Source: Edaphochlamys debaryana
Lineage: Eukaryota > Chlorophyta > Chlorophyceae > Chlamydomonadales
Reading direction: 5' to 3'
DNA: 64,000 nt
Assembly (NCBI GenBank): GCA_016858145.1
Contig: JAEHOE010000152.1
Location: 124,001-188,000, forward strand
Shown: piece by piece, positions 1-10,609 of the stretch
How the letters are laid out: each line of letters begins with the position of its first letter
How positions within the stretch are numbered: position 1 is the stretch's first letter
Translations under genes and position numbers: made by a program
The notes under the pieces: model-generated
The model's input: only the letters and a program-made list of their open reading frames with translations
Database searches by the model: none
What the model was told of the DNA's origin: nothing

Positions 1-3000
1 ACGGGCCCAGCGGAGCCCGCTCCGAGCTGCTTGGCTCTCTCAGCGGCGTCGCAGGCCCCAGCGGGGGCGCAGCGCAGGCGCCACCCTCAGGGGGCCCCGC
101 AACCGGTGCCGCAGTCACGCCCGGGCCTGAGCCCGAGCTACCGCAGCTGCGCTGCAGCCAACGGAGCCTCAGCCACGGCCACCAGGCCGGGCAGAGCACC
201 TCGAGCGGGCTGGGCAGCGGCCCCGGGGGAAGCGGCTGCCTCCCCGCCTCGGCCTCCACCATGGCCTCCGCCGCCAGCCCCTCGCACTCGCCCCATGCGG
301 CCAGCGGGAGCGGCCCCGGCCCCGGACCCGGCCCTTCCCGCCCCCGCCGCAACACCACGAGGGACCGCCTTCAGAACCTGCTGTCGTCCCTGGACGGCCC
401 GGAGCTGAGCACAGCCACGGGCGCAGGGGGCACGGGCGCAGGGGGCACGGGGGCGGGGCCGGGGATATCAGCCAGTGGGGCCGCCGCCCCCATCACGTCC
501 CGGCCGAGCAGCCAGAGCCGGGTGCCGTACACGACGACTACGGCTCCCGGCAGCCCGGGCAACGCCCCCGGGAGCCCCTGGGGGCAGGGGCAAGGGCTGG
601 CTAGCTCTTACCGCGAGGCTCGGGAAAGCAGCCCTGAGGCTGACGGCGAGGGGTGCGGGACACGGCTTGGCGTGGCGACCGAGAGCCCTCGCGCCGCTGC
701 TGCTGCGGCGACGGCGGCGGCGGCTGGCGGCGGCTGCTCCCCGGGCCTCCGGGTCCGCCCTCACATGGTGCAGCGGCGCAGTGCGCTGGGCTCCCGCACG
801 GGCAGCGGCGCCCTGGGGCCCCCGCCGCCGAGCTCGGCCTCTGCGGCGCTGTGGTCCGCGGGCGCAGGGGACCCGCTACAGGGGGAGCAGCCGGCGCAGA
901 CGTGGCCGAGCTACGTCTGGCATGAGGCAGGTTGGGGCGGGCTGTAGGCCTCAAGCTGCCTGGTGTGACTGGTCTTGGAGCGAGCTGGCGGCATGGGCGG
1001 ATGCGCTGTGCGTGTGTTCGGCTGTGGGGATGGGCCTGCCTGGCCTGCCTGGGGTCGCCCGCTTAGGTATACGGTACGGTGTCCCATTCCCCTCCCCCCC
1101 CTCCCGCCCTCAGGTCCACATCACCATTAAGCACCGCGCCGCCGCCCCGGCCCCGACCGGCAGCACGGGTGCGGGCGATGCACCGCATGCTGCCGACACC
1201 CCCACCGCGCCTCCGCCTCCGCTGCTGTTCCTGCGTGCCAGCGACGTGACGTGCTGGGTTGAGGCGCGGGAGCGGCTGGAGGGGCTGCTGCAGGAGGAGC
1301 ACAAGGTGGGGACGGGGGTTCGAGGGAGGAAACGGCGGTAGCGTAGGCTGTGGGGCAGTAGACGAAAGGGCAAGCGGCTTAACCACTGTGTGCCCAGGGG
1401 CCGCGATGGGGATTCGCTGGTCCGCACGTCCTGCGCTTCCCCCTTCCACGTGCCCCTCTCCTCCTTCCTCCCCCCCTGTCAGGTGCTGGAGGCCATCTTC
1501 CCCCGCCACGTCATCGAGCACGTCGTCCGCAACGCAGCCGCCAGGGCCGGCAGCGGGCTCCCCATCCCCGGCCCCGCCGCCTCCGCCGCCGCCGCTCAGA
1601 CCGCCAGCGCCGCCGGCGGTACGCTGCGCGACCCCACCCACTTGGCTGCTGCGTCCAGTGGTGCTTCCTCGCCGCGGACGCTGGGGCGGAGTGAGACCAT
1701 GGCATCTGTGTCGGCCGCCGGCAACGTGGCCGCGACGCCGCAGCTCACGGCCACCACCTCCCTGCTGAGGTCCGTGCCCGGCCGCACGTCGGCGGCGGGG
1801 GCGGCGGCGGCCGCCATTGCGGCGGTCGACTCGCGGCGGCGGGCGCAGGCGGCGGCGGCGGCCGCGGCGGGTCCGCAGGGGCTGCCTCTGGCCACGGCGC
1901 ACAAGAATGTGACAGTCCTGTTTGCCGACATGTAAGGACAAGGGATCGGGAGGGAAACGGCTGCGAGGGTTTGGGCTTAAGGCTTGTGCTTGGTGTGGTT
2001 TGTTGGGTCACGGTTGGGAGACGGTGTTCTAGGCTTGACGCTTATGGGCGGTGCGCTCTACGTAGTGGCAGAGGTGGGTGTCTCATGCCGTTATGCTTTC
2101 ATGCCCTGTCATAACTCCTATGCCTCAGCTGCGGCTTCACTTCCATGTGCAACGAGCTGGAGCCCCTGGCCGTGATGGCGTTCCTGAACGGGCTGTTCAC
2201 TCGGCTGGACTCTCTGTGCGACATCTACGGCGTGTACAAGGTGGAGACCATCGGCGACTGCATCATGGTGTGCGGGGGCCTGATCACGGTGGACGCGGAG
2301 GGCTTCAAGGCCGTGCGCTGCGACGGCAGCGAGGACGAGCTGCACGCGCTCAAGGTGCTGTGCTTCGCCAAGGCCATGCTGAGGGAGGTGGCGCACATGA
2401 CGCTGCCGCACAACGGCCGGCCGCTGAGGATGCGCGTGGGGCTGCACTCGGGGCCCGTCACGGCCGGGATCGTGGGCGCCAAGATGCCCCGCTTCTGCCT
2501 CTTTGGGGACACGGTCAACACGGCCAGCAGGTGGGGGGAAGGGGGGGGGTAAAGGGGGTTGGCGGGGAGAGCGGTAAACGTGGGAAAGGCCGTTGCGAGC
2601 ATGGCTGCCACAGGCCGATACCTGCAAACAAGCTCCTGCCATGTTGCCCTCTGCAGGATGGAGAGCACGTGCGAGCCAGGGTGCGTGCACGTGTCTGCCG
2701 CCACACGGGCCCTGCTGCCGGAAGAGCCCTGGATCCCCACCGGGGGGGTGCAGGTCAAGGGCAAGGGCGAGATGCAGGTGCGCGGTGCCGGTCAGGGCTC
2801 CAACGGATACTGCCGGCTTCCATTGGCTGATCGACTAACCGCCAACCGCTCCCTTTGCCGCCCTCCCCTCAGACTTTCACGTGGCGCCCGCCGGCGTCCG
2901 CGGACCCCGGGGCCCTGCTGCCCGGTGGGGCCTCCGCCGTTCGCCCCGCCTCCGGGCTGCCCCCACAGGCTCCTGCACACGTGGGGGCGGGACCGGGGCC

Positions 3001-3544
3001 GCGGGGCATGTCGCCCTGGCAGTCGGGACCCGTGGTCCTGCCCAGCGGGTGAGAGCGGATGCGGCGAGGGGCAGGGGTGGTGTGGTGTGGCGGTGAAGCC
3101 CCGCCGCCTGGTCCCACGGTGCCGTCATGACTGGCCCCCTTCCTCACCCTCGCCTTGCCCGCCCTTACAACCCAAAACACACCCCGATCCCGTGCCCCGA
3201 TCCCCATCCGCCCTAATCCCCGTCCGCCCCGAACCTCATCCGCCCCAATCCCCACCCACCCCGATCCCCATCGCCCCAGGCACCAGCAGGTGTTTGACCA
3301 CCTGCTCAAGCTGCTGGAGAGCTCCTCGGCGCCGCACCCGCACCCGCAGCGGAGCTCGGGGCTCAGGGCCACCTCGCGCGCGAGCGGGGACGGAGACCGC
3401 GGCCTCAGCGACGGAGGAGGCGGAGGCGCAGGCGGGGGCGGGGGCGGGAGCGGCGCGGGGAGTGCGCAGCCCAGCGCCGATGCGCCTTCGCCTGAGGCGG
3501 ATGCTGGCGTACCTGGCAGTGGAGGAGGAGAGGGGAGCGTGTGA
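1..3544 (+). CDS. PAS-linked guanylate cyclase, C-terminal part (5' end outside window)
   Basis: Makes cGMP from GTP. The first visible exon is open from base 3, so the start lies upstream. Exons: 3-926, 1114-1305, 1483-1931, 2129-2530, 2657-2777, 2873-3048, 3280-3544. Joined they give 842 residues with consistent phase. The order is a low-complexity region, a PAS-like segment (WHE/VHITIKH to LLFLRASDVTCWVEARERL), a signalling helix (LEAIFPRHVIEHVV), then a class III cyclase domain. VTVLFADICGFTSM supplies the first metal Asp and KVETIGDC the second. Glu in KVETIGD and Cys in PRFCLFGDTVNTASR are the residues that select guanine, so guanylate rather than adenylate cyclase is preferred. The last two exons are low-complexity. 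The first intron needs a GC donor at 927. No transmembrane segment is visible in the part present. The cyclase assignment is secure; the PAS call is by pattern. Confidence 0.88.
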
Positions 3545-3897
3545 GGGAGGGTGTTGGAGGAGCAGGCGAGAGCGGTCACCCGACCGGAGTGCCCGGGCGG
3601 CCTTGAACGGGCTCACAAAAGGTTCACGACGAAGGCTTTGTGGGAGGGCAGGCTTTGCATACGCGCGCATTAGATGGTGGAGTGCGCTTGCAGGTTGAGA
3701 GCTGAGATAGCTAGCGGCATTGCAGGTATTCATGTGCAGGTGTGGAACATTACCGGTATACGGGGTTAGCAATGGACACGAGATGGGGTACTGGGGCAAT
3801 ACGGCAGCCGGTGCTTACATAGAACATGGCACGCAGCCTAGTAGATTACTTGATGTCGCAGCGTGCGTTGTGTAGCTAGCAGAACAAGCAGCAGTTG

Positions 3898-3976
3898 GGG
3901 AGGAGGCCAGGTTGGAGCTTGTCTAGGGGCTCTGCGGTGCTCAGCTCAGGTTGGGAGGAGGCCGCGTTGGAGCCTT
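3898..3976. repeat. Imperfect direct repeat pair
   Basis: A segment of about 22 bases of the form GGAGGAGGCC..GTTGGAGC occurs near 3898-3920 and again near 3952-3975 with a few differences. Function unknown; it may be part of the untranslated region of the neighbouring element. Confidence 0.5.
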
Positions 3977-5130
3977 TCTGAGAGGCTTCAGCTTGGTGGG
4001 CGTTATGAGGAAGTGACGAGGTGTATGGGGTTGGGTGCTCGAGTGCCGGCGCAATTGCAACGTCAGGAAGGCAGCCGGGTGGTACTTGACACGTTGGGGG
4101 TTGGGGCGGGACCGGGACGATGGAGCCTGCCCTATGGCACTGAGTGTAGGAACTCGGTCACCGCCGCCCTGCAACAGTGTCCGCTCCGCATCTGCTGCTC
4201 CCACACCCCTGTCCATAACAGGCAGTTCGCTGCAAGTGCCCCCCTGGTGCCCCGGAGCATACTGCCCACGACGGTCTCGGTCACGCTGGCCTGGGGAGCC
4301 CACAGCGCAAGGCCAGGCAGGAGGCAGGCAGGAGGAGCCTGGAGCCTGTCGGGGCCCTCCGCGATGGCCGGGGTGCTGCGTAGCGTGACCGCATGAAGGG
4401 GCCAGGGGGCCATTGCTTGCCCCCGCACATGTGTGGCTGGCTCCTGGCACCTTGCGCAGGGGGGACTGGCAGCGGGCTTGGCAGGCTCCAGCGGCAGAAG
4501 GTTGGGGAATGGGCCGTAATGGGCCGTCCGTCCGAGTCTAGGGCGACGTGCATTACAGGTTGGCCCCAGCTATGCCCTCCCCACAGATCGAGGGCAGCCT
4601 GCCGTCGCTCATCAGTTCTAACCGGCGTCGGGGCCACATACGGTATAAATTCCAAGGTGCTTGATCCTCACGCTCAGCCTCACGCAGTTGCTCCCCTCGT
4701 CAAATCATTCAGTCTCCTCAACGGCACCCTTCGCAAGAGACTCTTGAGGGAAGTAACTGTATGCTCCTTCCTTCGCGCTCAGTTGCTCCCTCAAGTCACC
4801 ATAAACGGGACCCTTTCAGTCAGTCCATCACCAAGGGTCACACAGGCCACAGTCAGTCGAGCCACCACGCTCACAACCCTAACGGCTTCCAGTCACGGAC
4901 TGTCCAAGACACCGACTTCCCCATTTCAGGAGGTACCCCTCTCAGTCCAAAATCCCGTCCAAGCATCAGAAAGCACTCCTACGGTCTGCCATGAATGTCC
5001 CTACACCTGCTGTAAACTCCAAGACGATAACCTGTGCTCAACCTGCCGGATAAACGAAGGAGCTGCTGTCCTCGCCACTTGGTGCCCCGTCTTCCAGGGG
5101 TGCTTGCTGAAACCGCCGCCTGCCTGCGTC

Positions 5131-5170
5131 ACATAGACACATAGTCACATAGACACATAGTCACATAGAC
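5131..5170. repeat. 16-bp tandem repeat upstream of LINE ORF1
   Basis: Unit ACATAGACACATAGTC repeated about 2.5 times, ending about 36 bases before the ORF1 ATG. It stands out from the GC-rich surroundings. It could mark the leader of the element or a 5' junction; this is not resolved. Confidence 0.75.
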
Positions 5171-5206
5171 GGTCCCCCTACCCTCCTGAGCCGCTGTATC
5201 TAGCAA

Positions 5207-6826
5207 ATGGCCGCTACCGGTGTGACCGGTGGCGGCCGGCGCGACCGCCCACCGGCGGTCAGAGTCGCCCTTGATCCTAAAATCAAGGGCGCGCTGCCCA
5301 CAGCGCGCACCAAAGGGCTCCACGCAGTCTCGGCCACAGCCATCATCACCGGGTACTCCAAATACACGCTCACATCAGACATTTCCAAGCACATGCGCGT
5401 CGCGGTTCAGCTAGCGATGAAAGAGATAATGCCGGAGAACGGCGAGGCACCGGACCTGGAGACCTTTGGCATGGTCCGCGGAGTGAAACTGGACGGCGCG
5501 GGCTTTGGCGGCCCCAACGGAAGGCTGCCAAGGGTACGTGTAACCCTCGACTACATGATGAGCAGCGATCGGGTGGAGAAACTGAAGGAGAGGCTCGATG
5601 AGCGAAGCTACCTGCGGGTGCCCGCGGTCCCGGGCTTCAAAGAATCCGCATGGCTGGTAAGAGTGAGCAACAGGCCGCTCAAACCGCAGCCCGTCTGGGT
5701 GGACGTCAGCGGACTACCGGCGGAGCTCAGCATGGAGCTGCACTACGCCCTCGTCTGCAACGCTCTGGGCGTGGCTGAGGTCTCGCACGCCCAGCGCTAC
5801 TATGAGTACAACTCCCAGACGGCGGTACTTGACCGCATGCTGGTGACGCTCCCGGCGGACACGCCGCTGCCGGGAGCCCTGCGGGACGGCAAGCCGGGCA
5901 CCCCCCAGCTGCTGGAGGTGATGGACGGAGAGGAGGTTGCCTTCAGCCTGCTGGCATCCATCTTCGACGACGAGGCGTACGGCCGCCACAAGGAAGCGGC
6001 GGCCACGCGGACGAAGGAGGCGGAGGAGGCGGTGGCCAAGGCCAAGGCCGCGGCAGTGAAGGCTGCGGCGGTGGCCAAGGCCAAGGCCGAGGCAGTGAAG
6101 GCTGCGGCGGAGCAGCAGCGCAAGGCTGCGGCGGAGGAGCAGCAGCGCAAGGCGGCCGCAGCGGAGCAGCAGCGCAAGGCGGCGGCGGAGGAGCAGCAGC
6201 GCAAGGCGGCGGCGGAGGAGGAGCAGCGCAAGGCGGCGGCGGAGGAGCAGCAGCGCAAGGCGGCGGCGGAGGAGCAGCGGAAGGCGGTGGCGGCGGCGGC
6301 CGCGGCCAAGGCGGCCAAGGCGGAGGAGGACGCCAAGGCGGCGCAGGCGCACAAGGCGGCCCAGCTGCAGAAGGCGCAGGCGCAGGCGCAGCTGCAGCGC
6401 GAGCGCGAGCGGAAGGCGGCGCAGGCGGTGGAGGCCCCCACTGCCCCCGCCCCCGCCGGCAGCACGAGCCAGAGCCCGCAGGGAGGGGTGACGGGGCCCG
6501 GCCGGCAGGCCAGCCCTCTGCCGCAACGCGTCGGGGGTGCGAGGGGGCGGCCCGAGTCAGCGGCTGGCACGCCGGAGGGGCGGCCGCCCAAGAGGCTGAC
6601 GGCCGACCCGGCACGGGAGTCCGCCGAAGCGGTGGCGGCTCTCGTGATGGACGAGGGGTCGGAGGAGGAGGGGGAGATCCGCGGGAGCGGGGCGTCGGGC
6701 ATGGAGCACGACTCGGAGGCTGGCGGAGAGGGCCTGGCGGGCGGCAGCGACGGCGGCGGCAGCGGCGGCGGCAGCGGCAGCCCCGCAGCCCTGGCGCCGC
6801 CGGGGGCCCACGCCGAGGGCCAGTAA
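5207..6826 (+). CDS. LINE ORF1, gag-like RNA-binding protein with coiled coil
   Basis: 539 residues, intact. Such ORF1 proteins bind the element RNA and form the ribonucleoprotein. Residues about 1-250 form a compact region without low complexity (for example VRVTLDYMMSSDRVEKL and VWVDVSGLPAELSMEL). About 260-400 is a long charged Ala/Glu/Gln/Lys stretch with repeated QQRKAAAEE units, expected to be a coiled coil used for multimerisation. The tail is Gly/Ser/Glu-rich and disordered. No CCHC knuckle is visible, so RNA binding would rest on the N-terminal part or basic residues. The stop is followed by TAAACATG and 24 bases later by the ORF2 start, compatible with reinitiation. Identification rests mainly on position before ORF2. 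Confidence 0.75.
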   Translation: MAATGVTGGGRRDRPPAVRVALDPKIKGALPTARTKGLHAVSATAIITGYSKYTLTSDISKHMRVAVQLAMKEIMPENGEAPDLETFGMVRGVKLDGAGFGGPNGRLPRVRVTLDYMMSSDRVEKLKERLDERSYLRVPAVPGFKESAWLVRVSNRPLKPQPVWVDVSGLPAELSMELHYALVCNALGVAEVSHAQRYYEYNSQTAVLDRMLVTLPADTPLPGALRDGKPGTPQLLEVMDGEEVAFSLLASIFDDEAYGRHKEAAATRTKEAEEAVAKAKAAAVKAAAVAKAKAEAVKAAAEQQRKAAAEEQQRKAAAAEQQRKAAAEEQQRKAAAEEEQRKAAAEEQQRKAAAEEQRKAVAAAAAAKAAKAEEDAKAAQAHKAAQLQKAQAQAQLQRERERKAAQAVEAPTAPAPAGSTSQSPQGGVTGPGRQASPLPQRVGGARGRPESAAGTPEGRPPKRLTADPARESAEAVAALVMDEGSEEEGEIRGSGASGMEHDSEAGGEGLAGGSDGGGSGGGSGSPAALAPPGAHAEGQ

Positions 6827-6850
6827 ATAAACATGACCAACGTCTAACGG

Positions 6851-9800
6851 ATGCCGTGGTGGCAGGCGCGCACAGCTCGGCGCCGGCCAGCCACCAAGCC
6901 CAGTGATCCGCTTCGGGTGGGCTCGCTTAACGTACGCGGGCTTACCTCAGGCACTGAGTCCCTGGACCAACCGCGCCTGTCGGCGTACCTCAGGCTCTGG
7001 GCACAGCAACGGCTAGACGTGGTCTGCCTCCAAGAGACCAGAGTCACAGCGGCTCTGATCTCGGGTGTGGAAACTCAAATACAAGCAATAAGCAACACTC
7101 TGCGGCTGAGTGGCTGGCTGGCCTTCTGGGGGCCAGCGCAGCTGGGGGACAATGGCGGCGCAGCGGGGGGAACAGCCATCCTGGTGCGCTCGGCGCTGGT
7201 CACGTCCGGCGCCCTCCAGGTCGCGGGCGCACACTCAGCGACTGAGGATGGGCGCGCGGTGCGGGTCCCAGTGCAGTGGGGTGGCCACTCCTTCACACTG
7301 CTCAGCACGTACCTGCCGTCAGGACAACCAACACAGCAGCGGCTCTTCATCCAACAGCAGCTAGCACCAATAGCCGCCAACGCGGAGACGCATGTGTGGG
7401 CCGGGGACTTCAATTTCGTGATGGACCCAGCACTCGACTGCAGCTCTGGCCCTAACAGCCGGCGAGAGGACACAGCAACGGCGGGGGTCTTCAGCGCCGC
7501 CTGCCCAGGGCTTACGGACGCTTTCCGCAGCCTCCACCCAACCGTCCGCAGCTTCACCTTCTTCTACCCGTCTGGAGCCTCCCGCCTGGACCGCTTTCAC
7601 GTCTCCTCCGACCTGGCGGCGAACGTGGCATCGTGCCGCATTGAGTGCGGCAGACCCGCTGACCACCGACTTGTGCTGCTACGCCTCTCACCATCCCCCG
7701 CCGCCCAGCCCCCGGGCAAAGGGTTGCCGAGGGTCAGGATGCATTTCCTTGACTTCACCGACTTGCGCGAGAGCTTCTGCGAATGGATTGACTCCCAGCG
7801 TGCCTCGATGCCAACGGACAGCCGACAGGTGCTCTCCTGGTGGCCAGCGGTGAAGGCAGGCATTAATAGGGAACTGCGGGCGCTCAACCAGATAGCACAG
7901 CAGCGCTCCGTCAGCGCTACAGCAGCAGAACAGACAGCCGCACAGTCAGCCGAAGCCGCCATGGCGGCAGTGGAGGCAGGCGACGAAGCCGCAGCTGCGC
8001 AGGCGGTTGCGGCAAGGAGCGCAGCAGCCAGGGCGGCATGCCGGGCCTCAGCACGGGCAGCTCGGAAGACTCGCCACACCTGGATCCATGCAGGCGAACG
8101 ACCTTCACCCCTCCTCTCCCGCCTTCTGCGACCACCAGCCGCCTGCCGCCGAATCTGCGCACTCCGTCGAGCTGACGGGACCCTCACCTCCACCCCCCGC
8201 GAGATGGCACACAGCGTAGCCCGCTTCTGGCAGCGAGTCAGCACACCCAGCCCAGTTGACCATACCGCCCGTGCACAGGTGCTCCAGGCGCTTCGGGAGG
8301 CAGCGCTCAACTGCCCTGAGGAGTCAGTCACCAAGATGGGGGAGCCGACGGTGACTGCGACGGAGGTGGCAGCGGCCATCTCCGCCGCCCCGCAAGGCAA
8401 AGCCCCCGGCGCGGACGGCATCCCCATGGAGCTGTACAAGGCATATAGCGGGCAGTTCTCGAGCATCCTAGCAGCCGTGTTCTCAGCGGCAATGGCGGCT
8501 GGTACAGCGCCTCGTGGCTTTCTTGACGGTGTGATTTCGTGCTTCTTCAAGTCAGGCGACCCAACCCAGCCCGCCAACTATAGGCCCATCACGCTGCTGG
8601 ACACGGACTACCGAACTTTGGCCCGCGTCCTGGCAGCCCGCCTGCAACCAGCCTTCGCCGCCATTATCAGCCCCGAGCAGACCGCCTTTCTGTCAGGTCG
8701 ACGGATTGCTGATAACATCATGCTCATGCAGCTGACACCAGAGCTGCTAAGAGTGGCAGGTGAGGAGGGGCTCATGGCCTTCCTAGATTTCCACAAGGCG
8801 TACGACACGCTGGACCGGGGCTTCCTGTTTGAGTGCCTGGAAGCGCTGGGGGTTGGCAATGGCTTCCTGGCGTGGGTGCGGCTTCTGCACCAGGGCACAA
8901 GATCCGCGGCCCTAGTCAACGGCGACGTATCAGGTCACCTGGAGATAACAGCAGGGGTACGGCAAGGCTGCCCATTAGCGCCGCTGCTCTACCTGGCGGC
9001 CGCTCAAGCGCTACTATCGTGGCTTGCTAAACAGGGATTCCAGATTGCTCTCTCACCCAACGGCCGCCAGCTTGTCCTCCGAGCTTCCCAATACGCAGAC
9101 GACTACACGCAATTCTTGCGACCCAACACAGCCGCCGCTTTCGCTGCAGCCATGGAGACCTTTGCGCAAGCAAGTGGACAACGCCTGAACGCCAGCAAGT
9201 CGGAGCTGCTCCCCGTCGGCCTGATCCCACCGCCTGCGCCGCTGCCCGCGCCGCTGCCCGGCCCACCGCCCGCGCCGCCGCACGGCCCGCCGCACGCACC
9301 GGCGCTGGACCCACCACCAGATCCACCGCCCACGCTGCCGCCTGGCCTGCCGCCCGCGCTGCCGCCTGGCCTGCCGCCCGCGCCGCCGCCTGGCCTGCTG
9401 CCCGCGCCGCCGCCTGGCCTGCCGCCCGCGCCGCCGCCTGGCCTGCCGCCCGCGCCGCCGCCTGGCCTGCCGCCCGCGCCGCCGCCTGGCCTGCTGCCCG
9501 CGCCGCCGCCTGGCCTGCCGCCCGCGCCGCCGCCTGGCCTGCCGCCCGCGCCGCCGCCTGGCCTGCCGCCCGCGCCGCCGCCTGGCCCGCCGCCCGCGCC
9601 GCCGCCTGGCCTGCCGCCCGCGCCGCCGCCTGGCCTGCCGCCCGCGCCGCCGCCTGGCCTGCCGCCCGCGCCGCCGCCTGAGCCGCCGCCCGCGCCGCCG
9701 CCTGGCCTGCCGCCCGCGCCGCCGCCTGGCCTGCCGCCCGCGCCGCCGCCTGGCCTGCCGCCCGCGCCGCCGCCTGGCCTGCCGCCCGCGCCGCCGCCTG

Positions 9801-10609
9801 AGCCGCCGCCCGCGCCGCCGCCTGGCCTGCCGCCCGCGCCGCCGCCTGGCCTGCCGCCCGCGCCGCCGCCTGAGCCGCCGCCCGGCCTGCCGCCCGCACC
9901 GCCACCCCCTGATACCTCACTGCGAACCGTCGTGAAGGCCAAGACCCTGGGGGTAACAGTCGCCAACACCGCCGCCCTGTGCAAGCCGGCCATCGCCCTG
10001 GATGGAGTCTACTCGGCTCTAACCAAGCTGGTGTCCCTGAATCTTTCAGCCTTTGGGAGAGCGTCGACGGCCTCTGGCTACGCAATCTCCAAGGTCCTGT
10101 ACCACCTGGAATTCGCTTTCCCCCCCCCGCCCGAGCTGCAGCGACTCTGCAGCACGGTCGCAGCCATGGTGGACCGCAGCATGACGCCGGCGGCACACGC
10201 CAGTAACCCACACGCTCGCCTACCGGGGATAGGCTACAAGGCGATGTGCGTCCCCCCGGAGGACGGAGGGCTCGGCCTCCTCCCGGTGGTAGAACACGTA
10301 CGGGCCCGACAAGCGGTGCTGGCGACACGCTGCGTGCTGGGCAGCTGCCCGAACCTCCTCCGCTTCAGGCCAGTGTGGCCGACGGTCGCAATGGAGCTCC
10401 TCCGACGAACGCACCCGGCCGTACACCCCCTCTGCCTCTTCACAGCCCAGCGGGCAGGCCCCAACGCCGCCACCAAGGTGCTGGGGACCACGGCAAACAG
10501 CCCCTGCCCGACGCTGAACATGATAACGGGGGCACTCCTTCATCTCCCCCGGGTTGAGTTGATCAAGAGCCCCGCGGTGGGGCCGTGGGTACACAGCGCG
10601 CCAGTATGA
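6851..10609 (+). CDS. LINE ORF2, endonuclease and reverse transcriptase, ended by an in-frame TGA
   Basis: 1252 residues up to TGA at 10607-10609. It nicks target DNA and copies the element RNA. APE-type endonuclease (residues about 20-285): VGSLNVRGL, VVCLQETRV, WAGDFNFVMD and PADHRLVLL cover the Asn, Glu, Asp/Asn and Asp-His catalytic positions. Reverse transcriptase from about 510: GKAPGADGIPMELY, YRPITLLDTDYRTLA, motif A FLDFHKAYD, motif B GVRQGCPLAPLLY, motif C QYADDYTQFL, motif D SGQRLNASKSELL. An array of about 23 proline-rich octapeptides follows, and only after it motif E (KAKTLGVTV). The frame stays open beyond the stop to 11773, so the natural product was probably about 1640 residues. 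The TGA lies in a context reading SAPV-stop-GNP where LINEs often have a PxWGN motif. Confidence 0.92.
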   Translation: MPWWQARTARRRPATKPSDPLRVGSLNVRGLTSGTESLDQPRLSAYLRLWAQQRLDVVCLQETRVTAALISGVETQIQAISNTLRLSGWLAFWGPAQLGDNGGAAGGTAILVRSALVTSGALQVAGAHSATEDGRAVRVPVQWGGHSFTLLSTYLPSGQPTQQRLFIQQQLAPIAANAETHVWAGDFNFVMDPALDCSSGPNSRREDTATAGVFSAACPGLTDAFRSLHPTVRSFTFFYPSGASRLDRFHVSSDLAANVASCRIECGRPADHRLVLLRLSPSPAAQPPGKGLPRVRMHFLDFTDLRESFCEWIDSQRASMPTDSRQVLSWWPAVKAGINRELRALNQIAQQRSVSATAAEQTAAQSAEAAMAAVEAGDEAAAAQAVAARSAAARAACRASARAARKTRHTWIHAGERPSPLLSRLLRPPAACRRICALRRADGTLTSTPREMAHSVARFWQRVSTPSPVDHTARAQVLQALREAALNCPEESVTKMGEPTVTATEVAAAISAAPQGKAPGADGIPMELYKAYSGQFSSILAAVFSAAMAAGTAPRGFLDGVISCFFKSGDPTQPANYRPITLLDTDYRTLARVLAARLQPAFAAIISPEQTAFLSGRRIADNIMLMQLTPELLRVAGEEGLMAFLDFHKAYDTLDRGFLFECLEALGVGNGFLAWVRLLHQGTRSAALVNGDVSGHLEITAGVRQGCPLAPLLYLAAAQALLSWLAKQGFQIALSPNGRQLVLRASQYADDYTQFLRPNTAAAFAAAMETFAQASGQRLNASKSELLPVGLIPPPAPLPAPLPGPPPAPPHGPPHAPALDPPPDPPPTLPPGLPPALPPGLPPAPPPGLLPAPPPGLPPAPPPGLPPAPPPGLPPAPPPGLLPAPPPGLPPAPPPGLPPAPPPGLPPAPPPGPPPAPPPGLPPAPPPGLPPAPPPGLPPAPPPEPPPAPPPGLPPAPPPGLPPAPPPGLPPAPPPGLPPAPPPEPPPAPPPGLPPAPPPGLPPAPPPEPPPGLPPAPPPPDTSLRTVVKAKTLGVTVANTAALCKPAIALDGVYSALTKLVSLNLSAFGRASTASGYAISKVLYHLEFAFPPPPELQRLCSTVAAMVDRSMTPAAHASNPHARLPGIGYKAMCVPPEDGGLGLLPVVEHVRARQAVLATRCVLGSCPNLLRFRPVWPTVAMELLRRTHPAVHPLCLFTAQRAGPNAATKVLGTTANSPCPTLNMITGALLHLPRVELIKSPAVGPWVHSAPV
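9232..9906 (+). repeat. 24-bp coding minisatellite (octapeptide APPPGLPP) inside the RT region
   Basis: About 23 tandem copies of a 24-bp unit encoding APPPGLPP and variants (GLLP, GPPP, EPPP), with a degenerate lead-in from about 9232. The period is a multiple of three, so copy number can change without breaking the frame. It separates RT motif D from motif E. A few units carry GAG in place of GGC-CTG positions, giving EPPP. Confidence 0.95.

Larger units (their letters stand above)
3545..5206. other. Spacer between cyclase gene and LINE ORF1
   Basis: No supported gene. It should hold the cyclase 3' UTR and the 5' untranslated part of the retrotransposon. I could not place the 5' end of the element or a target-site duplication. 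Open frames here have no recognisable domains and look like chance frames in GC-rich DNA. A TGTAA occurs only near 5011, which is far for the cyclase poly(A) signal. Confidence 0.5.

Noticed and set aside
3863..5136. Open frames in the spacer before the LINE
   Set aside because: No domain, no splice-linked partners, amino-acid content typical of chance frames; may be LINE 5' UTR.
9027..10328. Long minus-strand frames opposite the proline array (Ala/Gly/Arg repeats)
   Set aside because: They are the complement of the in-frame 24-bp repeat; no domain, and the plus-strand frame is a clear reverse transcriptase.
10607..10609. TGA as a selenocysteine codon or programmed readthrough
   Set aside because: No stem-loop was recognised, LINE ORF2 proteins are not selenoproteins, and a Trp codon is expected here; a nonsense change is simpler.
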